The notes beneath the pieces were generated by a model. That model saw only the letters and a program-made list of their open reading frames with translations, was not told the DNA's origin and made no database searches. Below, piece after piece: positions 8,341-17,619 of a stretch of DNA of 64,000 nt (position 1 is its first letter; every line of letters begins with the position of its first letter). A program made the position numbers and the translations under genes. Origin of the DNA: Diplonema japonicum (lineage: Eukaryota; Euglenozoa; Diplonemea; Diplonemida; Diplonemidae); the NCBI GenBank assembly GCA_964019335.1, contig OZ025728.1:62001-126000 (forward strand), written 5' to 3'.

Positions 8341-11300
8341 CTAAGGCAGCCTGGCAAGGTCTGTGGACGGCACATACCCTCCACTGTCCTGCCTTTTCAA
8401 CATCACGTCAAACACCCTCCCCATGACACTGTCCTCAGGGTGGATCCCGACCAACGTCTCAAGACGGCTCAACAACGATTGAGTGTTCAACTCAGTAACA
8501 GCATCCACATTTTCAACAAACCCCAACAAAGAGTGCATGACACCAGAAAAAGGCTTAAGCGACGACGGAGCCTCAGGGACGGTAGAATCCTCAAAAGAGA
8601 GAAGAACCGAAGTAAGCACATCACTAAGAAGGTGGTAAAATGTGATGTTGGACTGTAGGTTGTCCTTAAGCGTCCATCGGTCAACAGGACGGATAAAACT
8701 TGAAAGTGACGCATCAGACCTTGTAATCCCAGACGGTGTACAATCGGCTATTATACAGAACGCAGTGAGACGCTCTGCCATGGAGGCTGCTATGTGGGCA
8801 GCGTCGGTGGGAAGCCCGAAGACCGCTGTAAATCTCGACTTCTTTGTTCCGACATTTCCGAAATTGAGCTTTCCAGAAGCAATACCCACCCGCATGGCAC
8901 GGTGGCCCACCCTTCTCTCCAAGTCTGCAGCGAACCTCAACGCGGATATCAAATGCAATGTAACGGGCTTCGCGCAGTTCCACATCACGAGAAGCGTGCT
9001 TCCTGATATTCCACCCACAACGCCTTCAGTCGAGAAAGCTGTCTCTGTTGCCGCTCGTACCATTAAATTTGCCGTATCGAAGAGGCTGCAGCCCTCAGTT
9101 TGCATCAGTTTGCACACTGCTACCGTTCCGTTCCCCGATACAAGCGACAGTCCCGTCTTCTTCCCCTGCCCGTGGTTGTACAGATACTGTTCAATCCTGT
9201 CACCGCCGTACGATGACTCAGACTGTACAGTGGACGGTGCTTCCATCCAACCATCAGGTACCGTTGTTCCATATGCATCTGTAGCCATTCCGGCAGGGGT
9301 TATGAGATGCAATGTATGCGCTCCCAACCCTTTTAGATCATGGCTGCCATGCGGGCTGACCTTGTACCTGCTCGACCCTGTTAGCATCTTACGGACTTCT
9401 TCGGTCACGCAGAGCGATGCTCCGTTTGCTTTACCCTCAACACGTGAAGCTAGATTGACGGAAGATCCTCGGTAGTCGATTCTTGCTGTTAAAGGATTAT
9501 GCTCTGCGATGGTAGGCCCTGCGTTGCAACCCATTCTGACGCGGAGGCCGGTTGGGAGGGAGAGCTCCGAGGGCCATTTTTGAGCGTGGAGGGATTCCAA
9601 GGCTGTTATGCAGCATTCCACCGCATCGTCTACATTGTCAAATGCGAGCATGAATGAGTCGCCGATGGTCTTCACCTCGTACCCGCTAAACTGTCGGTAG
9701 GCAGCGCGGATCACCTCGTTGTGGATTTCAATGGCGGTGTTCATGGCGAGGCTGTTCTCGTTCCATAGGAGTGTTGAGCCTTCGATGTCGGTGAAGACGA
9801 GTGCAACGTGTCCGGTTGGTGGTTCAACGTCCACCTGCGAGCCTTCCAACACAGACGATGGGACGTACGCACGGTACTCACGGAGGTTGGAGATCATCTT
9901 CAAGAAGTCCCGTTGCATGCGGCGAATTTCTTTGATGGCCGACGTTGTTCTGATCGGAGCGGCGGCGAGCTGCATGTCTGCTACGTTTGACATCTCGACT
10001 TGAATGGCCTTCACAGGGTGGAGTATGATCAAGGCAGCCACCGCCATGACCGCAATGAAAAAAACGCACACACCAGCAGCTATTAAAACAGACGCGTCTC
10101 GATCGCTGTCGGCGTCCTTCTGTGTTTTGTCCTTTGCAGTTTCAATGGACTTTTGTACGTCTGCTTTCGACGTTTCGACACGGCCGACGACGTAATCTAA
10201 ATCAATCGTGCTGACCAGCCACCACTCCAACCCGTAGCCGTCGTCGAGGTGCCGCACGTTGACGAGATGCGCGGTTTCGTTGGACGTGTTCGACCCCACA
10301 GTAATTTTTGTGTACTTCTCAGCGGATAATTTCTTGTAGTTCCCGCGAATCCCCAGCGCAATGTCTCGGATCAAAGGGTCCGGTGCCTCCACATCCTTCA
10401 CAAGCCGTAGCTTTTCCCTCCCTCCGGGAGGGAGGTTCTCAAATGACGCGCCATGCGACACTCCTGTCAGGAAATGCGTGTACTCGTACTCCTCCCAGTC
10501 GAAATCGCCAGCTGCTTTTTTTTCATCGCTCAACCACGACCGCGAGACGCATGTGTAGATCCTTCCCCTGGAGCCTGCGTTGGCGTGAACGGAATCAGCT
10601 AGCCTTTTTAGATATTCCTCAACGTGGTTCAGCGTTATGGAGAGGCCTATGACGGATCCTGTAGCGTGCTTTGCCAGAAGCGTGAAACCACTGAATTCGT
10701 CAATGACACGCAGGCTCGACCACATATACCTCTTATTGTTCCAAAAAGGACGCTCGCGGACCTGACGGAAGACAGGCTGGTTCGTGACCTGCAATGGAAG
10801 ACGTGGTGGAGGCGACGCCGCATAAGCACCGTCAAAGGGCAACGCTGTACTGAAGAAGGTGTACTTGTTGTCGTTCGAATCAGATATCATCGCTGTTATG
10901 TTTGGGGTTCCGATTTGGTGGTAACCTACGCTGAAGGCACCGGCGGTGTGGAGGAAGATGGCCTTGATTCCCCTGTTGCGGAGGTGATACACGTCTTGGT
11001 AAAGTCTCGGACGAAGCGTCTTGAGAAAAGCGAAGCTCGGTGTAGTCTCTGTGTTATACTCGTACAGAATGGTCTGCAAAATGTCCATTTCTGTCTTGAC
11101 ATTCAAGATGTAGTCGGTGACAAGCTGATGGACACCAAGAGAGGTTACGCTGAGCATGACACCCGCCTCATCCTCTAAGGACTTCGCGGATACCTCAAAA
11201 CACTGGTCCACACCGTCAAGTCCTGTTTGTCTCGTCAGTCGTACTGACTTATCGCACGACACCGTCAGGATAGCCGTTGTCGACACGACGCACAGCACGA

Positions 11301-11424
11301 GCGGGGCCATTATCATCACACACAAGACCATCATCACCGGTATTCCTCCCTTCTCGCCTCCGATGTGGCTTGACTCGTCGTCCTTTGCGATCTCTGCTAC
11401 CGTGCTCCTCCTATTTCGGCCCAT
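8341..11424 (-). CDS. Receptor-type class III adenylate cyclase with second cyclase-like domain
   Basis: 1027 aa. Membrane segments at about 28-53 and 448-467 bracket a roughly 395-residue extracellular sensor region, the dCache-like layout of protist receptor cyclases. The catalytic domain (about 535-720) has the first metal Asp in LVFTDIEGST (about 542) and the second in KTIGDSFM (about 587), and closely resembles kinetoplastid cyclases. A further cyclase-homology region (about 770-890) keeps GISGSTLLVMW, RVGIASGKLNFGNVG and GLPTDAAHIAASMAE but lacks the metal aspartates, so it is probably a degenerate partner domain. The expected product is cAMP from ATP at the plasma or flagellar membrane. 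A 10-A tract precedes the ATG, with a TTTTGTAG acceptor at 11506-11505. Confidence 0.9.
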   Translation of the reverse strand: MGRNRRSTVAEIAKDDESSHIGGEKGGIPVMMVLCVMIMAPLVLCVVSTTAILTVSCDKSVRLTRQTGLDGVDQCFEVSAKSLEDEAGVMLSVTSLGVHQLVTDYILNVKTEMDILQTILYEYNTETTPSFAFLKTLRPRLYQDVYHLRNRGIKAIFLHTAGAFSVGYHQIGTPNITAMISDSNDNKYTFFSTALPFDGAYAASPPPRLPLQVTNQPVFRQVRERPFWNNKRYMWSSLRVIDEFSGFTLLAKHATGSVIGLSITLNHVEEYLKRLADSVHANAGSRGRIYTCVSRSWLSDEKKAAGDFDWEEYEYTHFLTGVSHGASFENLPPGGREKLRLVKDVEAPDPLIRDIALGIRGNYKKLSAEKYTKITVGSNTSNETAHLVNVRHLDDGYGLEWWLVSTIDLDYVVGRVETSKADVQKSIETAKDKTQKDADSDRDASVLIAAGVCVFFIAVMAVAALIILHPVKAIQVEMSNVADMQLAAAPIRTTSAIKEIRRMQRDFLKMISNLREYRAYVPSSVLEGSQVDVEPPTGHVALVFTDIEGSTLLWNENSLAMNTAIEIHNEVIRAAYRQFSGYEVKTIGDSFMLAFDNVDDAVECCITALESLHAQKWPSELSLPTGLRVRMGCNAGPTIAEHNPLTARIDYRGSSVNLASRVEGKANGASLCVTEEVRKMLTGSSRYKVSPHGSHDLKGLGAHTLHLITPAGMATDAYGTTVPDGWMEAPSTVQSESSYGGDRIEQYLYNHGQGKKTGLSLVSGNGTVAVCKLMQTEGCSLFDTANLMVRAATETAFSTEGVVGGISGSTLLVMWNCAKPVTLHLISALRFAADLERRVGHRAMRVGIASGKLNFGNVGTKKSRFTAVFGLPTDAAHIAASMAERLTAFCIIADCTPSGITRSDASLSSFIRPVDRWTLKDNLQSNITFYHLLSDVLTSVLLSFEDSTVPEAPSSLKPFSGVMHSLLGFVENVDAVTELNTQSLLSRLETLVGIHPEDSVMGRVFDVMLKRQDSGGYVPSTDLARLP

Positions 11425-11978
11425 TTTTTTTTTCTTCCCTCCCCCCCTCCTCCTGCGCGGGCAAACTGGAATTCTCGATCACGGCCGTGGGTGGACTTGA
11501 AACACTACAAAATAAAAGTTTATAAAAAAAAAAAAAAAAAAAGGAATATAAAACTTTTCCAAAACACAATTGAGCTGGGATCAAAAAAGTTAATTGGGGA
11601 TATGAGGGACTAGGAAAATAAGGGAGGTGGGGGGGGGGGGGGGGGGGGGGTCTGGGGGTCTGAATCTAAACTTTTAAGGGAAAAAAAAAAAGAGAAAAAA
11701 AAGAAAAAACTGGTGTTGTTTGAAAGGAGAAAGAAAGAAGAAAAAAACACACTTGAAAATTACTGTAAAGTGAAAAAAAAAAACTCCCCCCCGGACTGAC
11801 ACGTCTGCCCGTGTCTTGACGTCCGGGAGCGCTTACAGGACTTCATTAATTATCAATTCATTTTCCCAACTACTCGCATTGTTTGTGAGAGTAACGTGCA
11901 GCAAAAAAGCTCGGGGCTACAAGGGTAGGGTGCTATGCGCTCCATCTAAGGATGGAAGCGTCATCGAGCCTTTCGCAA
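11425..11978. other. Spacer between retroelement and cyclase gene
   Basis: It contains the cyclase leader and acceptor, a G run of about 20 at 11632-11650, several A tracts, and an unremarkable mixed-composition block at 11790-11975. No gene seen. Confidence 0.6.
11505..11540 (-). promoter_or_regulatory. Predicted trans-splice acceptor of the cyclase gene
   Basis: Sense T18, then ATAAACTTTTATTTTGTAG with AG at 11506-11505, then an 80-nt leader ending in A10 and the ATG. Confidence 0.5.
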
Positions 11979-12041
11979 AAAAAAAAGAGAGACATTTAAG
12001 GGTACCTGCGGTATGTGGCAGGACGCCTGAAGAGTCTCAAT
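11979..12041 (-). repeat. 3' UTR hairpin and T tail of the retroelement
   Basis: After the RT stop, the sense strand reads about 20 nt, then CCTGC-CACATACC-GCAGG (12022-12005), TACCCTTAAATG and T10. The same hairpin with the same flanks recurs without an RT at 40850-40890 and, diverged, at 35621-35655. This suggests a conserved 3' end used for reverse transcription. That role is inferred. Confidence 0.6.
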
Positions 12042-14795
12042 CTATCTCTTGATCGAACCTTTCTGCTGTGGTGTGGCCTTCGGCCCCTCGTTCGCCCTCC
12101 TCGGTACCTTAGGTATAAAACCCTCAACCGAGTTGGTAAGGACACAATAGTTGTACAGTTGTTTCTCAAGGATGTGGCGGGTCGCCGGGGAGGCGAATAC
12201 CGGTCTAGAGGAGTAGCCCCTTATGGAGCCGTTGTAGTAACCCAACGTGCGTAGGGAGTGGACAGAGGCTACCGAAGCAGCTGGAATGAGGGGCGCTGTG
12301 CGCTTATTGGTGTGGATGTGTTCTAGTGCCGCTATCACCCGGCCTATGACACGCGCGCTCTCCTGGATGTCCTCACCCTCTCCACAAGGCGAGAGTCCCT
12401 CTGTGGCAATGAAGTCCACGGCCAGCTCAAGCCTGGAGACCTGTCCACCTGTTGTGCCCCAGTGAAGGGCCGAGAGCCATCGGATGACGTGCGGGAATAG
12501 CCGCGGGAGGTACTGTTGCCTCAAACCGTTGTCGTAGTACCACCTCAGTGACCGCGGCTTGAGCAAACACCCCTTCTCGAAGGGCCTGTTCCACAAGTGA
12601 ACACTGAAGTCCACAGTCTTCTGTCGTGCAAAGGCGAGTTGCAAGTTGCCAGTAATCTCCGCCATCATTAGCTGTAACTCAGCTGTTTCCAGCACGAGCC
12701 CCCCCGTCGCAATGCCATGCAGTTGTGTGCACCGGGGCCACTGGTTACGTTGTGCGCATAGTGCCGCCCGCTTCCCGGATGCTGTCCTGATGTGCTCGTG
12801 CGCCTGGCAGTCCCAGAGGGTGTGCTCCAGGAGCCTTGATGTATGTTGCGAAACGTCGAAAGTAGCGTCGCATCCCATGCACTTCGTCCGCCCCCCGACC
12901 GTGTCATTGATGACCTTGGGGTGGAATGGGAAAGCGGCCCCCACTATCACCTGTAACACCCTTCGAGCTTTGGGCGGATTGCGAGTCGCCAGGTGTAAGT
13001 GTAGCCCGTTGGTGGCCTTCTCGTCGATGTTGCCAGTCCCCTGAAACGAGGGTCTGCTCTCTTCTAGGGCCGTTCGCAGGTGGACCTTCAGGAGCTTCCT
13101 GACCTCGTGCTTCAGGGCCCTTGGCTCCAGGGGTACCCATTGCCGCGCGAACTGCGCCCAGCTGGACCCCAGTTCCCCCAGCAGTTCGTGGGTCTGTCCG
13201 AGCATCCCGCAAGGGCCGAGGGGGCTCCCGCCCCGGGCGGCTTCCTTGTACTTGTCCCTGCACGCTTTAACGAGTGCCCTGGACCCTTCGTCGCTTTGCA
13301 TCATTCGCGCAAACGTCGTGATTCTGCGGTATGTGGCTGCTGAATAAGGGTCCAGCCTGTGACCTTTGAAAGCCACCCCAAGGAGGGCTCCCGATGAGCG
13401 AGTCGGGTTGTGTGGGCCCCATATGCAAGAGGTAATCTTCTTCCTGAGGGAGTCCAGAAGCGAGTCCGTGGGCGGTGTAGAGCACTCCGTAGAGCGCCGC
13501 TGGATGCAGTCCTCTATCAGTAGAGCCTTACGCGATCTCGTGATGTGGGTTACCGCGAGCCTGTCGACCGCATCCAGCGCCGTGGCAAACCTAGTGTTCT
13601 TCGTTCGGGTGGGCTGCAAGCACACTGTGCACCCCAGCATAGTAATGCTTTTCACTGTATCAAATACGGTGTCTCCCATTGCCAGCTTGCCTCTGTATCC
13701 CTTCTTGGTGCTGAAGGCCTTTGTTTTCCCCGGGTGTACCGACATGTTCGTCAGGCGGCAGAGCTCGTCAAGCAGGAGAATGGAACTCTGGACCGCCCTC
13801 TCCGAGATCCTAGAGAAGAGGTATAGGTCGTCTGCGTAGGAGATGGGTAGGACTTCTGGGGATGTAGCGACGCATCGCCTGGTGTAGGCAGCGAGGATGG
13901 CATTGATGAAGACGGGCGAGATAGGGCACCCCTGGAGGATCCCATTTGTGGTGCGGAACACCTCCCCTACCCCCGCCTGGAAGCGCAGACGTCGGTCGAG
14001 GTTGGCGTACATGGATCTCAGTGGTCTTAGGATGTTCTCGGACATGCCCAGTCTCTCCGCCAGGTCGAACGTTAATGTGACAGGGATGGAGTCGAAACAC
14101 TTCCTGAAGTCCACTGACAGACCATACAGAGGTTCCGCCCCCTGTCGGGCATTTTCCACTTGCGCACACACTTTGAAGAGTAGGTCATCCACACCGTGTT
14201 TTGGTCTAAATCCGTGCTGTGTCGGAGTGATCCACCGTTCCTGCCACTCGAGAATGGCTGGAAGCCTGGCGCACGCCCAAAGGCGGTAGAAGGCACTAGA
14301 AACCGTGATCGGGCGATGATCCAGGGGTTCCTCCGACTCAGATTTCGGGATCATCGTGATCAGGGCAGTCAGGATGGCCTGTGGCCACACGCCGGTCGTC
14401 TCGATCCAGTCAAAGAGGAACAAGAAACCATTGAGGAGCTCCGGGGGTAGGTGTGCTAGCTCACTCAGCCTCCATCCGTCTACCCCCGCACAGTGTTGCC
14501 GCTGTTTCTTGTGGAGGGCCTTTTGCAGTTGAGCAAAGGTGAGTTCCGTGGTGGTCATCGAACAGTGCGGGATATATCCCCCGAAGAATTTCACGAACTC
14601 TTCAGTAGCCGGCTCTGGTCTGTCCTTGTACATCTGGAACACAGGACTCCATGCCTCCCTGAACGCGCGGTCGATCTCGCCAAGGTTGGTGCGGAGCCTC
14701 CCGTCAGCCGTCCGGACCGCCAGTAGCTCTCTCGACTGTTTGCCCTGCACCAGCCCTGCTATGGTCCGTCGATGCTTCGCAAAGTGGTGTTCCAT
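12042..14795 (-). CDS. Non-LTR retrotransposon reverse transcriptase
   Basis: 917 aa. The RT domain spans about 110-400: AILTALITMIPKSE, HRPITVSSAFYRLW, TPTQHGFRPKHGVDDLL, VDFRKCFDSIP with a catalytic Asp, NGILQGCPISPVF, and YADDLYLF at about 318 as the polymerase box. A putative zinc-binding stretch lies near residue 637 (CMGC, then H-H-C). I see no apurinic-type endonuclease before the RT and no restriction-like endonuclease signature after it. The frame is intact, so the copy is young or under selection. It lies in the same orientation as the host genes. No poly-A leader precedes the ATG. Whether it is a full element or 5'-truncated cannot be decided. Confidence 0.85.
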   Translation of the reverse strand: MEHHFAKHRRTIAGLVQGKQSRELLAVRTADGRLRTNLGEIDRAFREAWSPVFQMYKDRPEPATEEFVKFFGGYIPHCSMTTTELTFAQLQKALHKKQRQHCAGVDGWRLSELAHLPPELLNGFLFLFDWIETTGVWPQAILTALITMIPKSESEEPLDHRPITVSSAFYRLWACARLPAILEWQERWITPTQHGFRPKHGVDDLLFKVCAQVENARQGAEPLYGLSVDFRKCFDSIPVTLTFDLAERLGMSENILRPLRSMYANLDRRLRFQAGVGEVFRTTNGILQGCPISPVFINAILAAYTRRCVATSPEVLPISYADDLYLFSRISERAVQSSILLLDELCRLTNMSVHPGKTKAFSTKKGYRGKLAMGDTVFDTVKSITMLGCTVCLQPTRTKNTRFATALDAVDRLAVTHITRSRKALLIEDCIQRRSTECSTPPTDSLLDSLRKKITSCIWGPHNPTRSSGALLGVAFKGHRLDPYSAATYRRITTFARMMQSDEGSRALVKACRDKYKEAARGGSPLGPCGMLGQTHELLGELGSSWAQFARQWVPLEPRALKHEVRKLLKVHLRTALEESRPSFQGTGNIDEKATNGLHLHLATRNPPKARRVLQVIVGAAFPFHPKVINDTVGGRTKCMGCDATFDVSQHTSRLLEHTLWDCQAHEHIRTASGKRAALCAQRNQWPRCTQLHGIATGGLVLETAELQLMMAEITGNLQLAFARQKTVDFSVHLWNRPFEKGCLLKPRSLRWYYDNGLRQQYLPRLFPHVIRWLSALHWGTTGGQVSRLELAVDFIATEGLSPCGEGEDIQESARVIGRVIAALEHIHTNKRTAPLIPAASVASVHSLRTLGYYNGSIRGYSSRPVFASPATRHILEKQLYNYCVLTNSVEGFIPKVPRRANEGPKATPQQKGSIKR

Positions 14796-15160
14796 TCCAA
14801 AAAAAAAAACTCAATAAAGATTTCAGTGGGCAGCCCACTGTTCATTTAGAAAAGTATAAAAAGCCTTAGACCGACAAATGTCTGAGTTTATTTTGGACAT
14901 TTTCTCATTTTCATAGTTTTCTTTTTTTTTTTCCTGGGAAGAAGAAAAAAAGGAGGAAGGAATAACTTACGAACAGAGACTGATGGTGGGAAAGGGCGCC
15001 TTCTCGTTTTTTTTTTTTTTTTTCCTTCTCTTTTTTTCTCCCCCCCCCTCCCTGCACACACCAGCACAAAAAAAAAAAATCTAAAGGCATATTACAAAAA
15101 ATATGCGTACAAAAAGGGTTTTCAGAAAAACGAACAAAAAAAAAATGTAAAAATACACAA
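14796..15160. other. Spacer upstream of the retroelement
   Basis: It holds a box-plus-hairpin repeat at 14810-14841 (CTCAATAAAGATTTC then AGTGGGCAGCCCACT, a near-perfect palindrome) and A/T tracts. The box recurs at 26365 and 35101. No gene. Confidence 0.6.
14810..14841 (-). repeat. Box-plus-hairpin repeat, CTCRATAA type
   Basis: An A tract, CTCAATAAAGATTTC, then a 7-bp-stem palindrome. Relatives are at 26365-26402 (TTCGATAAAG then AGTG...CACT) and 35101-35135 (CTCGATAAGATTTC then AGTG-GCA...TGC-CACT). Confidence 0.6.
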
Positions 15161-16960
15161 CTAACGGGTAGCCGAACTCCTCTTCCACGCCAAGCGGGAA
15201 GCAACAGGGGTGCTGGACCTACTGGGCTTACTGTTGATGATAGAAGGGGTGGGCTGCTGCGATGGCATTTGCTGCAAGTGCTTTCTAGTACCCTTCAGGT
15301 AAGGACTCGGCTTGGAGAAGGGGCCTGTGTTGAAGGGAGCTCGGGAAGCGGAACTAGACCTCCGTTTCGAAGTAGGTCTCTCAGCCTCTGACACAGACAG
15401 ATGTGTCAGCTCACGTTCAAGTTCTTCCTTCTCTCTGGTTTCTCTGGCAAGCTTCCCTTTGGCGGCTTTGTACTTCTTGCTGAGATGGTCCATTTGAAGT
15501 TTTTTTTCTTCGAGCTCACTTTGCAACCTTGTCTCACCAACTGGTTCCTTCCCCATGGAGAACATTTTGCTTAGATGCGACTCAATCTTCGACAGGATGT
15601 CTTGATCCAACATATTTTCTTTCGCCACGAAACTTCCATTCTCCGGACCCTCACACTGCACGCTAATACCACTGGTGTCCAAAGGAAGGGAAGGGTGCTT
15701 GCTTACCGCGGTCGTGTCCAGCATTTTTTTCGAAACCTGAACCTCGCGAAGCGCGTTTTCTAAGTTCTCAACCCTAGCTTGCCAGCATTGCCGTTCCTCT
15801 GAACGGGAGGTGGCATCGGCCGCTAGGCGTTCTTCCAACTGCGAGATCATCGACGAGAGGCCTTGCTTCAAGGTGTTGAACGCAACGGATTTCTCTTTAA
15901 CCTCGGATTCTAATCGAAGCCGTTCGGAATGCCAGATTTCCCGTTGTGCGGCGAGGGTGGATTCGTCCTTGGTGGTGGTGTTGTTGAGCTGTGAGCGAAG
16001 CTCGGTGATGTGGACATCCCTCTCGTTCAGCTGTGATTTCAGCGCGTCGCACAGCGACTCCCTCTGTTTCTGCTGTTGGAGAAGAGTTTTAACGACGCCT
16101 TGAAGCTTTATAACCTCTTGATTTGCAGTTTGTTCCACGTTTTTAACCGTTTTAAGATGTTCCTTAGTTGTCATTGTCGACCGTTCCGCCTCCTGTTTCA
16201 ACAGGGTGTCCAGTTGGTGAACCTCGCTGTCTCTTGTCTTTTGCATTCGTTTTATTTCTTCGTTCCGGTCGTCGAGTTGAGCCATGAGTGATACGACGCG
16301 TGCTTCCAGGACACCGATTCGAGTTGAGTCAGATTCCTGTTGAGTTTGAGCGGTTGTTGCCTTGGAAAGCTCTTTTGTGAGTTGTTCTACTTTACCGTCT
16401 AATTCGTTGATGTACTCTGATTGAGATTGTAGGGTGACTGATGCTGTTTTGATGGCGAGATCTTGTTGAGCAATGCGGTCTGCGGCTGACGTGGACTCCG
16501 TATTGGTGTGTGTTATTTTTGTTTTAAGCGTTTCGACTTCTTGGTTTAGCATGTCGATTTCTTCTTTTTGCTTGAGACGTGATTTTTCGTCTTCTAAGGC
16601 GGAGGTTTTGTCGAGGAGTTTTCTTGCGGCTGCTGCTTCGTGTTCAGCTTCCATTCGCTTGGCTTGTTCCGTTCGGAGTTCCATTTCCCATTTTCGAATG
16701 TCGAGATCATATTGGGTTCGGAGCTGTTTTTCTTTTGTGGTGTAGGCTTGTCTGAGCTGGTCTTTCATGCTTTCAAAGTCGTCCTTTACCTCCTGCATGC
16801 ACCGCGTGCTGGTTTCCTTGTTCTCTTCGTACGCATCTTGCCAGAGGTCTCCCCGAAGAGCTTGTTTTTCAGCATTTGCTCTCAGGATGGAAATATCCTT
16901 CGCTTCGTTGGAAGGAGCGAAGACTGCGTCGGATACATTGAAACTGTTTCGGAGGGACAT
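15161..16960 (-). CDS. Coiled-coil protein of unknown function
   Basis: 599 aa, starting at the ATG at 16960 that follows a run of about 25 A. The frame upstream is only poly-F/poly-K from homopolymers and was not included. Residues about 30-540 are nearly continuous heptad-rich coiled coil (for example RMEAEHEAAAARKLLDK and ELDGKVEQLTKELS). The last 70 residues are basic and Ser/Pro-rich (KRRSSSASRAP). This composition suits a cytoskeletal or basal-body scaffold, but no specific family is recognised. A strong acceptor precedes it: T25, GTTTTTAG at 17048-17047. Confidence 0.75.
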   Translation of the reverse strand: MSLRNSFNVSDAVFAPSNEAKDISILRANAEKQALRGDLWQDAYEENKETSTRCMQEVKDDFESMKDQLRQAYTTKEKQLRTQYDLDIRKWEMELRTEQAKRMEAEHEAAAARKLLDKTSALEDEKSRLKQKEEIDMLNQEVETLKTKITHTNTESTSAADRIAQQDLAIKTASVTLQSQSEYINELDGKVEQLTKELSKATTAQTQQESDSTRIGVLEARVVSLMAQLDDRNEEIKRMQKTRDSEVHQLDTLLKQEAERSTMTTKEHLKTVKNVEQTANQEVIKLQGVVKTLLQQQKQRESLCDALKSQLNERDVHITELRSQLNNTTTKDESTLAAQREIWHSERLRLESEVKEKSVAFNTLKQGLSSMISQLEERLAADATSRSEERQCWQARVENLENALREVQVSKKMLDTTAVSKHPSLPLDTSGISVQCEGPENGSFVAKENMLDQDILSKIESHLSKMFSMGKEPVGETRLQSELEEKKLQMDHLSKKYKAAKGKLARETREKEELERELTHLSVSEAERPTSKRRSSSASRAPFNTGPFSKPSPYLKGTRKHLQQMPSQQPTPSIINSKPSRSSTPVASRLAWKRSSATR

Positions 16961-17046
16961 TCTTTTTTTTTTTTTTTTTTTTTTTCCCTTCTTTTTTTCC
17001 CCTCCCTTTCCCCCTCCCCCCCCTGGGAGGTGAAAACTTTTGAAAA

Positions 17047-17080
17047 CTAAAAACAAAAAAAAAAAAAAAAAAAAAAAATT
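17047..17080 (-). promoter_or_regulatory. Predicted trans-splice acceptor of the coiled-coil gene
   Basis: Sense T25-G-TTTTTAG, then TTTTCAAAAG and a purine-rich leader ending in about 25 A before GAATG. Confidence 0.6.
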
Positions 17081-17581
17081 GTACACACTTTTTAAAAAAA
17101 ATACTTCCACCTCTTTTCCTGGTGTCTGCTGTGTTAGATAATGACAATGGAAAATGAAATAAAGAAGGGGGCGCATTTTCTTTTTTTAGGGGGTAAAAAA
17201 AAAGGGGGGGTGGGGTAATCGTAAAAAAGAAAAAGAAAGAAGAAAAAAAAAAAGAGAGCTGGGCTTTGTTGTTTACAGCCGGGTAGAAGGAGTAAACCCA
17301 ATTCTGCCACCACTACTCTATTCTTTTTTTTTAAAAAAAAAAAAAAAAAACAAATAACAATTTTTAAGGGAAAAAAAAAATGAAACGGTTGGTCATTTTT
17401 CTTTTTCTTCTCCTTTGTATGAGGGGAAAAAAAAAATAAGGAAAAAAAAAAAAAAAAAAGTACCTTCCCCCGTTTCTCCCCTCCCCCATTTTTTTTTTTT
17501 TTTTTTTTCCATCTTCCAGTTTTTTCTTCTACTTAAGTTCCAGCTTGTAAGGTGTCTTGGCAAGATCCCAAACTTTAACCT

Positions 17582-17612
<31 letters not shown>

Positions 17613-17619
17613 CCCCATT
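17081..17619. other. Spacer without gene
   Basis: Only A, T and purine tracts and short GC-richer islands. No repeat shared with the rest of the window was noticed. Confidence 0.6.

Noticed and set aside
16961-17176. 72-residue N-terminal extension of the coiled-coil protein
   Set aside because: It consists of poly-Phe, Gly and poly-Lys from homopolymers and would cross the predicted acceptor at 17048. The ATG at 16960 follows the usual A-run leader.
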